Assembly (NCBI RefSeq): GCF_019049255.1
Contig: NZ_JAGMUJ010000030.1
Span: forward strand, 1-64,000
Length of the DNA: 64,000 nucleotides
Reading direction: 5' to 3'
DNA from: Streptomyces sp. AC558_RSS880
GTDB taxonomy: Bacteria > Actinomycetota > Actinomycetes > Streptomycetales > Streptomycetaceae
In this document: in pieces, positions 32,909-41,733 of the stretch
How the letters are laid out: each line of letters starts with the position of its first letter
How positions within the stretch are numbered: position 1 is the first letter of the stretch
Notes under the pieces: model-generated
What the model was told of the DNA's origin: nothing
What the model saw: the letters and a program-made list of their open reading frames with translations, nothing else
Database searches by the model: none
Program-made: the position numbers and the translations under genes

Positions 32909-34246
32909 ATGAGCCTGCGGGCACGCATCAACTCCCCCGAGGAGACGGCCGGACGGGGCGAGGACGGCCACCTGGTCGCCTCCTACCGCGCCAAGCTCCT
33001 GGAGGAGATCGACCTCGCGGAGATGAGTTCGCTGGCGGCGGCCGAGCGCCGGGCCCGGCTGGAACGCGTCCTCGGCCACATCATCAGCCGCGAGGGCCCG
33101 GTCCTGTCGACCGTCGAGCGCTCCCAGCTGATCCGCCGGGTCGTCGACGAGGCCCTGGGCCTCGGCATCCTGGAGCCCCTGCTGGAGGACGCGTCCATCA
33201 CCGAGATCATGGTGAACGGCCCCGACGCGATCTTCGTCGAGCGCGGCGGCCGCGTGGAACAGCTCCCGCTCCGCTTCGCCTCCAACGACCAGCTCATGCA
33301 GACGATCGAACGCATCGTCTCCACCGTCAACCGCCGCGTCGACGAGTCGAACCCCATGGTCGACGCCCGCCTCCCCTCCGGCGAGCGCGTCAACGTCATC
33401 ATCCCGCCGCTCTCCCTGACCGGCGCCACCCTCACCATCCGCCGCTTCCCCCGCTCCTTCACCCTCCAGGAACTCATCGGCCTCGGTTCCCTCGACGAGC
33501 ACATGCTGTACCTGCTCGCCGGCCTGGTGCAGGCCCGCTTCAACGTCATCGTCTCCGGCGCGACGGGCACCGGGAAGACGACCCTCCTGAACGCCCTCTC
33601 GGGCCTGATCCCCGAGCGCGAACGCATCATCACCATCGAGGACTCCGCCGAACTCCAGCTCCAGCAACCACACGTCATCCGCCTGGAGTCCCGCCCGCCG
33701 AACGTCGAGGGCAAGGGCCGGATCACCATCCGCGACCTCGTCCGCAACTCCCTCCGCATGCGCCCCGACCGCATCGTCGTCGGTGAGGTCCGCGGCGGCG
33801 AGTCCCTGGACATGCTCCAGGCGATGTCCACGGGCCACGACGGCTCCCTGGCCACCGTCCACGCCAACAGCGCCGAGGACGCGCTGATGCGCCTCCAGAC
33901 CCTCGCCTCCATGTCCGACGTCGAGATCCCCTTCGTGGCGCTCCACGACCAGATCAACAGCGCCGTCGACGTCATCGTCCAGCTCACCCGCTTCGCCGAC
34001 GGCGCCCGCCGCATCACCGAGGTCGCCCTGCTGGAGAGCCACGGCTCGGAGCCGTACCGGCTGGCCACCGTCGCCCGCTTCCACGCCCGGCCCATGACCG
34101 CCGACGGCCGCGTCCACGGCGCCTACGAGCACTACCCCCTCCCGCGCCGCACCGCCGACCGCCTCTACATGGCGAGCCAGCCCGTCCCCCAGGCGTTCGG
34201 CATCGCCCAGTCCTACGACCAGCTCGCCACCCGAGAAGCCAGGTAG
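32909..34246 (+). CDS. CpaF/TadA-like pilus assembly ATPase
   Basis: 445 residues, normal for CpaF/TadA. N-terminal domain with ITEIMVNGPDAIFVERGGRV; nucleotide-binding core with Walker A SGATGTGKTTLLNALSG (~215), Asp box EDSAELQLQ, Walker B RPDRIVVGEVRGGE and His box STGHDGSLATVHANS. It is the motor of the Tad/type II secretion-like pilus machine at the inner membrane face. TadB follows 11 bases later. Confidence 0.93.
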   Translation: MSLRARINSPEETAGRGEDGHLVASYRAKLLEEIDLAEMSSLAAAERRARLERVLGHIISREGPVLSTVERSQLIRRVVDEALGLGILEPLLEDASITEIMVNGPDAIFVERGGRVEQLPLRFASNDQLMQTIERIVSTVNRRVDESNPMVDARLPSGERVNVIIPPLSLTGATLTIRRFPRSFTLQELIGLGSLDEHMLYLLAGLVQARFNVIVSGATGTGKTTLLNALSGLIPERERIITIEDSAELQLQQPHVIRLESRPPNVEGKGRITIRDLVRNSLRMRPDRIVVGEVRGGESLDMLQAMSTGHDGSLATVHANSAEDALMRLQTLASMSDVEIPFVALHDQINSAVDVIVQLTRFADGARRITEVALLESHGSEPYRLATVARFHARPMTADGRVHGAYEHYPLPRRTADRLYMASQPVPQAFGIAQSYDQLATREAR

Positions 34247-34257
34247 GAACCGCCCCC

Positions 34258-35202
34258 ATGGAGCTGCAGAACCTGATCACGCTGACCACCGGCATCACGC
34301 TGCTGACCTGCGTCCTCGCGGTCGTCGGCGTGCACGCGTACGCCACCGGCAGGGCACAGCGGCAGGCGCTGGTGGACCGGCTGTCGGCCACCGGCCAGGT
34401 CCCCCTCACCGGCCGTCGGCGCCACTTCCCCACCCTGGACCGCCGCCTGCGCCGCACCGGGCTCGGCAAGAAGCTCGAACTGCGCCTGGCGGCCACCGGC
34501 CTGGACGTCACCCCCGGCGAGTTCTTCGTCTACATGCTCGCCACGGTCGCCGGCCTGTGGCTCATCGGCCAGGCGACCCTCGCCCCCTTCTTCGGCCCGA
34601 TCGCCGGCCTGCTCGGCATCGGGGTGGCGCTGCAGTTCCTCAACTGGCAGCGGCAGAAGCGCATCGAGAAGTTCATCAACCAGCTCCCGGAGCTGGCCCG
34701 CATCCTCGCCAACGCCACCCAGGCCGGTCTCGCCCTCCGTACGGCCGTCGGCATGGCGGCGGAGGAGCTGGAGGCCCCGGCGGGCGAGGAACTGTCCAAG
34801 GTGGCCAACCAGCTGGCGGTCGGCGCCTCCATGGACGACGCCCTCGGCGAACTCGCCGACCGCCTCCCCTCCCGTGAGCTGGTCGTCCTGGTCACCACCC
34901 TGGTGCTGTCCAACCGGGCGGGCGGCCAGGTGGTGAGCGCCCTGCGGAACCTGACGGAGACGCTGGAGGAGAGGAAGGAGACCCGGCGGGAGGTCCGCAC
35001 CCAGCTCTCCCAGGTCAGCATGACGTCGTACGCCGTCCCGGTGCTCGGCGTCGGCTCCCTCTTCCTGATGAACGGCGTGAAGGACGGCGCCCTGGAGCGC
35101 ATGACCGGCTCCCCGGCGGGCCAGGCCGCGGTGATCATCGCGTTCGGCCTGTACGCCATCGGCTTCGTCCTCATCCGCCGCCTGTCCCGCATCGACGTCT
35201 GA
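34258..35202 (+). CDS. TadB-like inner-membrane platform protein (T2SSF domain)
   Basis: 314 residues. Segments near the start (LITLTTGITLLTCVLAVVGV), in the middle (FFVYMLATVAGLWLIG) and at the end (AVIIAFGLYAIGFVLI) frame the T2SSF domain (FINQLPELARILANATQAGL, LADRLPSRELVVLVTTLVLS). It forms the membrane platform with TadC. Spacing to neighbours is 11 and 22 bases. Confidence 0.88.
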   Translation: MELQNLITLTTGITLLTCVLAVVGVHAYATGRAQRQALVDRLSATGQVPLTGRRRHFPTLDRRLRRTGLGKKLELRLAATGLDVTPGEFFVYMLATVAGLWLIGQATLAPFFGPIAGLLGIGVALQFLNWQRQKRIEKFINQLPELARILANATQAGLALRTAVGMAAEELEAPAGEELSKVANQLAVGASMDDALGELADRLPSRELVVLVTTLVLSNRAGGQVVSALRNLTETLEERKETRREVRTQLSQVSMTSYAVPVLGVGSLFLMNGVKDGALERMTGSPAGQAAVIIAFGLYAIGFVLIRRLSRIDV

Positions 35203-35224
35203 ACGGCGAGGAGGACCGACCGAC

Positions 35225-36112
35225 ATGGCACTTCTCCTGGCCCTCCTGATGGGCCTCGCCGTCTACGGCGTCTTCGCCGGCGTCCGCATGTACCGGGCGG
35301 AGGCGAAACTCCCCGGCGACCTGGCCCTGGCCCTGGAGGTCGGCTCCACCCGCACGGGCGCGGTCGACTCCCTCGTCGACCGCATGGGCATGCGTTACGC
35401 CCCCGCCGTGCTGCGCGCCATGGGCCCCAAGCAGGTCGCCAAGTACCGCCGCAAGATCGACCTGGCGGGCAACCCCGGCGGCCTCACCATCGACCGCTAC
35501 GCCGCCCGCCGCGCGGTGTACGGCTTCCTGGGCGTCGTCGGCTTCCTGGTGTTCCTCATGCGCGGCCAGCTCTTCATGGCCCTGCTGCTCCTTGCCTTCG
35601 GCGCGTTCTGGACGGAGGTCGGCATCTGGTCGGCGATCCGCATCCGCAGGGACGTCATCGAACGGACGCTGCCGGATTTCCTGGACGTACTGGCGGTGGT
35701 GGTGAGCGCGGGTCTGGGCTTCCGGCAGGCCCTGGACCGGGTGTCGTCGAAGTACGAGGGCCCGTGGGCGGACGAACTCCGCATCACCCTGCGCCAGATG
35801 GACCTGGGCATGAGCCGCCGCCAGGCCTTCGCGGAACTGCGCCGCCGCAACGACTCCGAACAGGTCGCGATGTTCGTCACGGCGTTGCAGCAGGGCGAGG
35901 AACTGGGTGCGCCGATCGTCGACACGCTGGTGTCCCTGGCCAAGGACATGCGCCGCACGGACGCGCAGAACGCCCGCCGCAAGGCGGCCCGCGCGGTCCC
36001 GAAGGCCACCATGATGATCACCACGTTCATGGTCCCGGCCACGATGATCCTCCTCGGCGCCGGCCTGATCCTCGGCTCCGGCATCGACTTCGGCGCGGTC
36101 ACGGGCGAGTAG
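35225..36112 (+). CDS. TadC-like inner-membrane platform protein (T2SSF domain)
   Basis: 295 residues. The T2SSF block reads TLPDFLDVLAVVVSAGLGFR, LGMSRRQAFAELRRRNDSEQ and ALQQGEELGAPIVDTL, with terminal segments (MMITTFMVPATMILLGAGLI). It is partnered with TadB. The histidine kinase gene starts 11 bases later, tying signalling to the pilus operon. Confidence 0.88.
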   Translation: MALLLALLMGLAVYGVFAGVRMYRAEAKLPGDLALALEVGSTRTGAVDSLVDRMGMRYAPAVLRAMGPKQVAKYRRKIDLAGNPGGLTIDRYAARRAVYGFLGVVGFLVFLMRGQLFMALLLLAFGAFWTEVGIWSAIRIRRDVIERTLPDFLDVLAVVVSAGLGFRQALDRVSSKYEGPWADELRITLRQMDLGMSRRQAFAELRRRNDSEQVAMFVTALQQGEELGAPIVDTLVSLAKDMRRTDAQNARRKAARAVPKATMMITTFMVPATMILLGAGLILGSGIDFGAVTGE

Positions 36113-36123
36113 GGCAGGGGGCG

Positions 36124-37662
36124 ATGACGACGACAAGGGAACGCTCGAGGCTGTTCCGCCGTCCCGCGAAACCGTCGGAGATCACGACCCCGCCGACGGG
36201 CACGGTCCTCCCGCCCCACACCGGAACAGGCGCCCCGGACAGCCCGCCGCACGGCGGGAACACCGCCGACGGGACCAAACCCCCACAGGCCCACGAAGCG
36301 GCAGCCGCCGACGGCGGTCAGCCCCCACAGGGGTCACCCGCACCCGACGACGAGACCCGCCCGGAGGGTGCGGGTGGGAACCCCCGTCCGGCCGAAGGCC
36401 GGACACACCCCCCACACCCCGCACCGGACGTCCAGATCCAGGTCAACGCCCTCCAGGCCCTCTGCCGGCAGGCATTCGGCTTCCGCCTGGCGATGATCGC
36501 CCTGGCCGCCCCCTCCGCCCTCCTCAACGCCGCCCCCGGCTGGAGCACCCGCCTGGTCGGCATGGCGGTGGTGGCCACCTTCATGGCCTCCTACGTCCTC
36601 TTCCGCGACTGGGAACGCTTCGGCCCCCTCCTCCTCCGCCACCCCACCCTCCTCGCGGCGGACACCCTCTTCGGAGCCCTGCTCCTCATCTCGGCGGGCC
36701 CCGACACCACCCTCGCCTACGTCAGCGTCTGCACCCCCCTCCTCGCGGGCCTGATCTACGGCTGGCGCGGCGCGGCGGTCTTCGCCTCCCTCCAGGGCCT
36801 GATCCTCCTCCTGGTCCACGCGGCCCTGGACAACCCACGGACGGACCCGGCGGAAGCCCTCCTCCTCCCCGGCCTCTGCGTGATCGCGGGCGCGGTCGGC
36901 TCCAGCCTCCGCAACCTCATGCTCCGCCTGGGCACGGCGACCCAGGCCCTGACGACCGTCCAGGCCCGCCTGGCCGTCACGGAGGCGGTCAGCGCCGAAC
37001 GCGCCCGCCTCGCCCGCGAGATGCACGACTCGGTGGCCAAGACCCTCCACGGAGTGGCCCTGGCGGCGGACGGTCTGGCCGGCACGGCGGGCGCCCCGCA
37101 CCCGGACCCGGCCCTGGTGAAACAACAGGCGGAACTCGTGGCCCGCTCGGCCCGCAGAGCCGCCGCCGAATCCCGCGAACTCCTGGCCGACCTGCGCAGG
37201 GAGTCGGACCCGGCACAGGGCACGGACGTCCTGGTGGAACTGGCCGCCCGCACCCGCGACTTCTCCGCCCGCACCGGCGTCCCCGCGGCCTACCACCCCA
37301 CCGGCGAGCACGCACTCCCGCCCGTCCCGCCCGCCGTGGCCCGCCAACTCCTCACCATCGCCTCGGAGGCCATGGAGAACGCCCACCGCCACGCCGAGCC
37401 GACCAGGGTCGACGTCCACGCCGGCGTCCACGGCGACCTGCTCCGCATCAGCGTGTACGACGACGGCACCGGCCTCCCGCCCGGCACCGACCTCGAACAA
37501 CTCCGCCGCGCCGGTCACTTCGGCCTCGTCGGCATGGTCGAGCGGGCGGCCTCGGTCGGCGCCCGCATCAGCATGGGCCGGGGCGAACACACCCGAGGCA
37601 CCGAAGTCCGCCTGGAACTCCCGCTGGCGGCCGTGACGACTCCCACGGAGGCCACCCCGTGA
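36124..37662 (+). CDS. Membrane sensor histidine kinase (NarL-type partner) in the pilus operon
   Basis: 512 residues. The first ~100 are low-complexity and proline-rich. Then come about six membrane segments (FRLAMIALAAPSALLNAAPG; LVGMAVVATFMASYVLF; LLAADTLFGALLLISAG; LLAGLIYGWRGAAVFASLQG; LPGLCVIAGAVG). The dimerisation/phosphoacceptor box is RLAREMHDSVAKTLHGVAL (HisKA_3), and the HATPase has ASEAMENAHRHA (N box) and VYDDGTGLPPG. Its GTGA overlap with the response regulator makes them a cognate pair. The inducing signal is unknown. Confidence 0.9.
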   Translation: MTTTRERSRLFRRPAKPSEITTPPTGTVLPPHTGTGAPDSPPHGGNTADGTKPPQAHEAAAADGGQPPQGSPAPDDETRPEGAGGNPRPAEGRTHPPHPAPDVQIQVNALQALCRQAFGFRLAMIALAAPSALLNAAPGWSTRLVGMAVVATFMASYVLFRDWERFGPLLLRHPTLLAADTLFGALLLISAGPDTTLAYVSVCTPLLAGLIYGWRGAAVFASLQGLILLLVHAALDNPRTDPAEALLLPGLCVIAGAVGSSLRNLMLRLGTATQALTTVQARLAVTEAVSAERARLAREMHDSVAKTLHGVALAADGLAGTAGAPHPDPALVKQQAELVARSARRAAAESRELLADLRRESDPAQGTDVLVELAARTRDFSARTGVPAAYHPTGEHALPPVPPAVARQLLTIASEAMENAHRHAEPTRVDVHAGVHGDLLRISVYDDGTGLPPGTDLEQLRRAGHFGLVGMVERAASVGARISMGRGEHTRGTEVRLELPLAAVTTPTEATP

Positions 37663-38522
37663 CGACACCACCGAACCCCTTCGCGAACGTCCCGCCCCCG
37701 GCCTCCCTCCGGGTGTTGGTGGCCGACGACAACCCGGTGGTCCGCGCCGGCCTGACCGCCCTCCTCACCGGCCGCGAGGACATCACGGTGGTGGCGGAGG
37801 CGGCCGACGGCCGGGAGGCCTACGAGGCGGCCCACACCCACCGCCCCGACGTGGTCCTCCTGGACGTCCGCATGCCCGGCGTGGACGGCATCTCGGCCCT
37901 CCCGTACCTGGTACGGATCGCACCCGTGGTGATGCTGACGTACAGCGGGGAGTCGGAGATCGTCCAGGAGGCCCTGCGCAGGGGAGCGGGCGGCTACCTG
38001 GTCCACGGCGAGTTCACGGCGGACCAACTGGTGGCGGCGATCCGCGACATCAGGGAGGGCAGGCCCCACTTCACCCCGACGGCGGCGGGAGCGTTGCTCT
38101 CGCAACTACGCCAAGACCCGCGACCGCCCAGGACGCTCCCGGAGGGACTGGGTGCCGCACGCGCAACTAACCCCACCACAAACGGACTCGGCCTCCCTCA
38201 CATCCCGCCCCCGCCTACTTCTGCGGAAAACCTTTCGCGACTGCAACCGAATGTGGCACGATCGTCGTCTGGTTGGACAGGCGGCCGCCCGGCCGCTCCC
38301 GACAGGTCGGGGTACCGACTCAGCGCGAGGGAGGCGGAGATCATGGACCTCATCGCATCCGGCATGACCAACCAGCAGATCGCCGCCATGTGCTTCATCA
38401 GCGAGAAGACGGTCAAGAACCACATCAACCGCATCTTCGCGAAGCTCCACAGCACGAGCCGTTCCGAGGCCGCGGCGAAGTGGCTCGGCACGGCACCGGG
38501 TCCGGAGCGAGGGGTGGGGTGA
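37659..38522 (+). CDS. NarL/LuxR-type response regulator in the pilus operon
   Basis: 287 residues from GTG 37659. Receiver: VLVADDNPVVRAGL with acidic DD (~23-24), phosphoacceptor Asp in VVLLDVRMPG (~69) and LTYSGE. After a ~60-residue linker of lower G+C, the LuxR HTH reads LSAREAEIMDLIASGMTNQQ and SEKTVKNHINRIFAKL. It should bind DNA when phosphorylated by the upstream kinase. The pilin gene 160 bases downstream is an obvious candidate target. Confidence 0.9.
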   Translation: MTTPPNPFANVPPPASLRVLVADDNPVVRAGLTALLTGREDITVVAEAADGREAYEAAHTHRPDVVLLDVRMPGVDGISALPYLVRIAPVVMLTYSGESEIVQEALRRGAGGYLVHGEFTADQLVAAIRDIREGRPHFTPTAAGALLSQLRQDPRPPRTLPEGLGAARATNPTTNGLGLPHIPPPPTSAENLSRLQPNVARSSSGWTGGRPAAPDRSGYRLSAREAEIMDLIASGMTNQQIAAMCFISEKTVKNHINRIFAKLHSTSRSEAAAKWLGTAPGPERGVG

Positions 38523-38633
38523 CCTTCGGTGACGGCAGGGGGGACGAGGAGCTGGGCCCGCGCCTGGGCCCGGGATTGGGCCCTGGGGCCCTCCGACGGA
38601 CGGGGCTCCCGCCCGTACGTTGCAGACGCCGAA

Positions 38634-38657
38634 AGCGGCCCTGTGAAGCAGGCCGCT
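38634..38657 (+). other. Hairpin just upstream of the pilin gene
   Basis: AGCGG.CCTG pairs with CAGGCCGCT around the loop TGAAG (9 bp, one bulged C), ending 25 bases before the pilin ATG. It lies in the only sizeable gap between regulator and pilin and could protect or set off the pilin mRNA. Confidence 0.45.
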
Positions 38658-38682
38658 ACCGCGTCAGCCGGAGGGGAACACC

Positions 38683-38916
38683 ATGAGCGACCTGATGATC
38701 AAGACCGCCGTCGCGACCAAGGTCCGCGTCAACGGCTGGAAGAACACGACGGTCGAGGCCCTGCGGCGCCGCAACGCCGACAAGGGGCAGACGGCGGTCG
38801 AGTACCTGGGCATCATCGCGGTGGTGGTGCTGATCGTGCTCGCGGTCAACGGCACCAGTCTCGGCCAGACAATCTTCGGCAAGATCACTGCACAGATCGC
38901 CAAGGTCGCTCCTTGA
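38683..38916 (+). CDS. Flp-type major pilin
   Basis: 77 residues with a strong GGAGGGG site. A 35-residue charged leader ends DKG; the mature pilin begins QTAVEYLGIIAVVVLIVLAV, with glutamate at mature position 5. This matches class III (Flp/Tad) prepilins cut by a TadV/CpaA-type peptidase, which is not in the window. Pilins of this kind polymerise into adhesive pili. Its stop overlaps the next start (TTGA). Confidence 0.9.
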   Translation: MSDLMIKTAVATKVRVNGWKNTTVEALRRRNADKGQTAVEYLGIIAVVVLIVLAVNGTSLGQTIFGKITAQIAKVAP

Positions 38917-39515
38917 GGCGATTCCACCGGTACGGCGACGCAGGGCAGGCCTTTCCCATCTACATCACGGTGGTGGGGGGCCTGCTCTTTCTCGCGTTCG
39001 CGTACTTCGCGGTCGGCCAGGCCGCGGCGAATCGGAACGGCGCGCAGACCGCTGCCGATGCGGCGGCGCTCGCAGCAGCACAGGAGACCAGGGACGCACT
39101 CGCGGACCGATGGGTTCAGGACCTGCTCGACCCGGCAAAGTGGCAGGCCATCTTCGACGGAAATGTCGATGGCATCGGTCTCACCTGCGGGCGGGCGTAC
39201 GAGCTTGCCGCGCGGAACGACGCCAGCGTGGTCGGATGCGGTCTGGAGGGCCTTCTCGGCTACAAGGTCGAGGTTCAGACCAATAGGACCGTTGGAGACT
39301 CCATCGTCCCCGGCACGGAGAACCGTCGTTCCCACGCGACCGCCACGGCTGTGATCGAGCCCCGCTGCACTTTCCAGCTCCCGTCCGAGGACGCTGAAGA
39401 GGACGTACTGCCGCTGCTCACCTGCGAGGGCGAGGAATGGGAGCTGGACCCGAAAGGGCCCCTCGACCTCCTTCCCGAGCCCGAGGACCTGTTCGAAGTC
39501 CACCTGGCCGACTGA
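38913..39515 (+). CDS. TadG/TadE-related pilus assembly protein
   Basis: 200 residues from TTG 38913, which overlaps the pilin stop by 4 bases. The N-terminus GDAGQAFPIYITVVGGLLFL, then FAYFAVGQAAANRNGAQTAA and DAAALAAA, is the TadG-like signal plus helix region. The exported part has two cysteine pairs (LTCGRAYE/VVGCGLEG and EPRCTFQ/LLTCEGEE). Probably a minor pilus or surface component. G+C is slightly lower than in the genes before it. Confidence 0.75.
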   Translation: MRRFHRYGDAGQAFPIYITVVGGLLFLAFAYFAVGQAAANRNGAQTAADAAALAAAQETRDALADRWVQDLLDPAKWQAIFDGNVDGIGLTCGRAYELAARNDASVVGCGLEGLLGYKVEVQTNRTVGDSIVPGTENRRSHATATAVIEPRCTFQLPSEDAEEDVLPLLTCEGEEWELDPKGPLDLLPEPEDLFEVHLAD

Positions 39516-39549
39516 CAAGCGAACGACGAGTGATGAAGGAAGCAGAGAG

Positions 39550-40128
39550 ATGAGCATTCGGATCACTGCCAAGACCTGCAGGGGGATGGTCGCGTTGACC
39601 GCTGTGGCCGGTCTGGCTCTCGGCATGGCGGCTTGCGGTGGCGGTGGTGACGACGACAAGCCGAAGCCTTCGTCATCCGCTTCCAAGGACAGTGGATCGA
39701 ACCCGAGTGCTCAGGAGGAACAGACGAAGACGCCCCTGGCCGAGCTGCGGGGCACGGATGGGCTGCTCCTCCAGATCACCTCTGCCAAGCGTGATTCCGG
39801 CGGATTCATCACGGTGAACGGGACCGTGAAGAACGACGGTGACGAATCAGTGGTGGTTCCGCCACAGACGAGCGGTGACGAGACCGAGGTCGTCAAGCAT
39901 GGTTCGTCGCTCGGTGGAGCCACCCTCGTGGACTCGAAGGGGAAGAAGCGCTATTACGTACTGCGGGACACGGACGGCCGACCGCTGACCACAACGGGCC
40001 TGGGAAATCTGGAAGCGGGGCAGACCCTGCCTGTCTTCATGCAGTTCCCCGCGCCGCCGACGAACACGATCGAGGTCGACCTCCAGGTACCGACGTTCGC
40101 CAGCGGCACGATCAAGATCTCCGGGTGA
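39550..40128 (+). CDS. Putative lipoprotein of the pilus locus
   Basis: 192 residues from ATG 39550. Lipobox GMAAC at ~residue 29, then GGGGDDDKPKPSSS. The mature part is an Ig-like/DUF4352-style beta-sandwich (LLLQITSAKRDSGGFITVNG, VKNDGDESVVVPP, GLGNLEAGQTLPVFMQFPAP). No enzyme motif. It follows the TadG-like gene by 34 bases and overlaps the OmpA-domain gene by 4 (GTGA), so it belongs to the operon and may anchor the machine outside the membrane. Confidence 0.75.
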   Translation: MSIRITAKTCRGMVALTAVAGLALGMAACGGGGDDDKPKPSSSASKDSGSNPSAQEEQTKTPLAELRGTDGLLLQITSAKRDSGGFITVNGTVKNDGDESVVVPPQTSGDETEVVKHGSSLGGATLVDSKGKKRYYVLRDTDGRPLTTTGLGNLEAGQTLPVFMQFPAPPTNTIEVDLQVPTFASGTIKISG

Positions 40129-40784
40129 GGTCGGCCATGACTCGAACCCCGACCCGCCCGGCGCCGCCCCGCCTCGCCCTGGTTCTGTCGGCCGCCACGG
40201 TCATGGTCGCCACCAACCTGTACGGCGCGGCGGTGGCTCACGCGGACGACGGCCCCAGTGTTCCCCCGGGAACCGAAGCGTCCGCGTCCGCGCCCGTCGA
40301 AGTCGACCCGAACGACCCCGACCTCAAGCTCCCGGAGGGCGCCACCCTCACCGAGCCCAAGGTCCTGGACATCAAGCAGATCGTGGAGGACAAGAGCGGC
40401 GACGAGCGTCGTGAGGACACCAACTCCGACGTGACGTTCGCGCTCCAGGCCGAGGTGCTGTTCGGCAAGGACAGTGCGAAGCTCGGCGCGGAGGCGAAGG
40501 CCCGTATCGTCACGATCGCGGGCGAGATCAAGACGCAGAACGCGACGAAGGTCCGCGTCTTCGGCTTCACCGACAACCTGGGCTCGTCCGCCCACGGCGA
40601 CGTCCTGTCCCGCCGGCGTGCCAACGCCGTGCAGGCGATCCTGGGACAGGAGCTGAGCGACGCGAACATCACCTACGAGGTGCGCGGTTACGGCGAGCAG
40701 TACCCGATCGCCGACAACTCCACGGAGGCCGGCCGCAAGAAGAACCGCAGGGTCGAGATCACCTTCCCGCGCACGGCGAGCTGA
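40125..40784 (+). CDS. Secreted OmpA-domain protein (peptidoglycan-binding)
   Basis: 219 residues from GTG 40125; an ATG at 40137 is an equal alternative. A signal peptide ends near AVAHADD. The C-terminal OmpA-like domain begins VTFALQAEVLFGKDSAKLG and contains VRVFGFTDNLGSSAHGDVLS, RRRANAVQAIL and VRGYGEQYPIADNSTEAGRK, then KNRRVEITF: the NX..LSxxRA..V and final NRRVEI pattern that binds peptidoglycan. In an organism with one membrane it probably ties the pilus or envelope to the wall. Last gene of the cluster. Confidence 0.88.
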   Translation: MRSAMTRTPTRPAPPRLALVLSAATVMVATNLYGAAVAHADDGPSVPPGTEASASAPVEVDPNDPDLKLPEGATLTEPKVLDIKQIVEDKSGDERREDTNSDVTFALQAEVLFGKDSAKLGAEAKARIVTIAGEIKTQNATKVRVFGFTDNLGSSAHGDVLSRRRANAVQAILGQELSDANITYEVRGYGEQYPIADNSTEAGRKKNRRVEITFPRTAS

Positions 40785-40920
40785 GCCGGTTGGAGCAGGT
40801 GGTCGGCAACGGCATCGCGCGAGCCCGCCCGTACTCTCCTGCCCTGGGAGGGGTGTGTTCGCGTCCAGGGAGACGAGCCACCGGGCGGAGCCGCAAACCA
40901 CCCGCCGCCAGGAGTTGTCC

Positions 40921-40986
40921 ATGCCCGCGACGGCCTGTGTCACCCGCCGTCGAACCGCGCTCCGGGTGCTGGCCTGCGCCGGCGTC
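40921..40986 (+). pseudogene. 5' remnant of a signal-peptide-coding gene
   Basis: CAGGAG lies 9-14 bases before ATG 40921, followed by PATACVTRRRTALRVLACAG, a classical export-signal start with twin arginines. At 40987 the frame runs straight into the reverse complement of the DUF192 gene and stays open only as antisense text. The rest of the gene is missing. Confidence 0.35.
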
Positions 40987-41352
40987 CTAAAGGTTCACTT
41001 CCACCCGGGCCCCGACCCGAAGCCCCCATCCCTCCATCGCCCCGGCCTCGGCTTCCAGCACATGCCGTGCCCGGAGCCGGGGCAGGCCGAGCCGCCCCGG
41101 CGGCATGGTGCGGACGGCGATGACCCGGAGCCGCCGGTCGAGGTAGGCGACGTCGATGGACATGCGCATACGGAAGGTGTGCACGCTGTTGGCGGGGGAG
41201 AGCAGCAGCGCCCCGTCCAGGGAGTCCCGCCCCAGCAGCCCTCTGGTACGGGCCCGGTAGGAGGTGGCTGTCTCCAGCGGAACACGTACCGGCGCCCCCT
41301 CACCGTTCCCCCGTACGGTCAACTCCCCGTGCCCGTCCCGCCAGCGCCCCAT
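40987..41352 (-). CDS. DUF192-family protein
   Basis: 121 residues from ATG 41352 (GRWRDGHGELTV), with a GGAGGGGG stretch upstream; an in-frame start at 41430 is possible. DUF192 features: YRARTRGLLGRDSLDGALLL, SVHTFRMRMSIDVAYLDRRL, AVRTMPPGRLGLPRLRARHV and EAEAGAMEGWGL. DUF192 genes are frequent near pilus (Tad) clusters in actinobacteria; the biochemical role is unknown. It is convergent with the OmpA-domain gene. Confidence 0.85.
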   Translation of the reverse strand: MGRWRDGHGELTVRGNGEGAPVRVPLETATSYRARTRGLLGRDSLDGALLLSPANSVHTFRMRMSIDVAYLDRRLRVIAVRTMPPGRLGLPRLRARHVLEAEAGAMEGWGLRVGARVEVNL

Positions 41353-41733
41353 CCCCGACCGACCCCCTCCGCCACCGACCGACCGCAACGTCCACACCGA
41401 ACGTATCCCCAGGGCGCCCCGAGGGCGCATGACTCCTCACTCTGCGAAAAGAGTGAGCATCCGGCGGCCGAATGCCACTCGCGCGCTCAAATGAGCAGAA
41501 CATGAACACTGAAGACCGAGATGCTCCCGCTTTTTCAAAAGCTCGACCACGCCTCCGCCGACCCGGCGTATCTGAAGCAGTGACGAGCGGCGCACCCTGT
41601 GGATCACACGCGCCGGACCCGGACCCCCGAAGGTGATCGAGCGCTGACGCCCCCCGTGCGTGCCTGCGGAACCGACTCGCGTGCGACGTCCCCGACCGTC
41701 CGCACCGAACGTGTCTCCGCAGGCCGCCCGAGA
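41353..41733. other. Intergenic region with perfect 8-bp hairpin
   Basis: This 381-base stretch holds CTCACTCT-GCGAAA-AGAGTGAG at 41436-41457, a perfect hairpin with a GCGAAA loop. A possible 20-codon open frame lies at 41521-41583, with no family and no clear ribosome site. No other gene is seen. The hairpin could terminate or regulate transcription towards the DUF192 gene. Confidence 0.5.

Noticed and set aside
41521..41583. 20-codon frame ending ADPAYLKQ
   Set aside because: No ribosome site, no family and too short to separate from chance.
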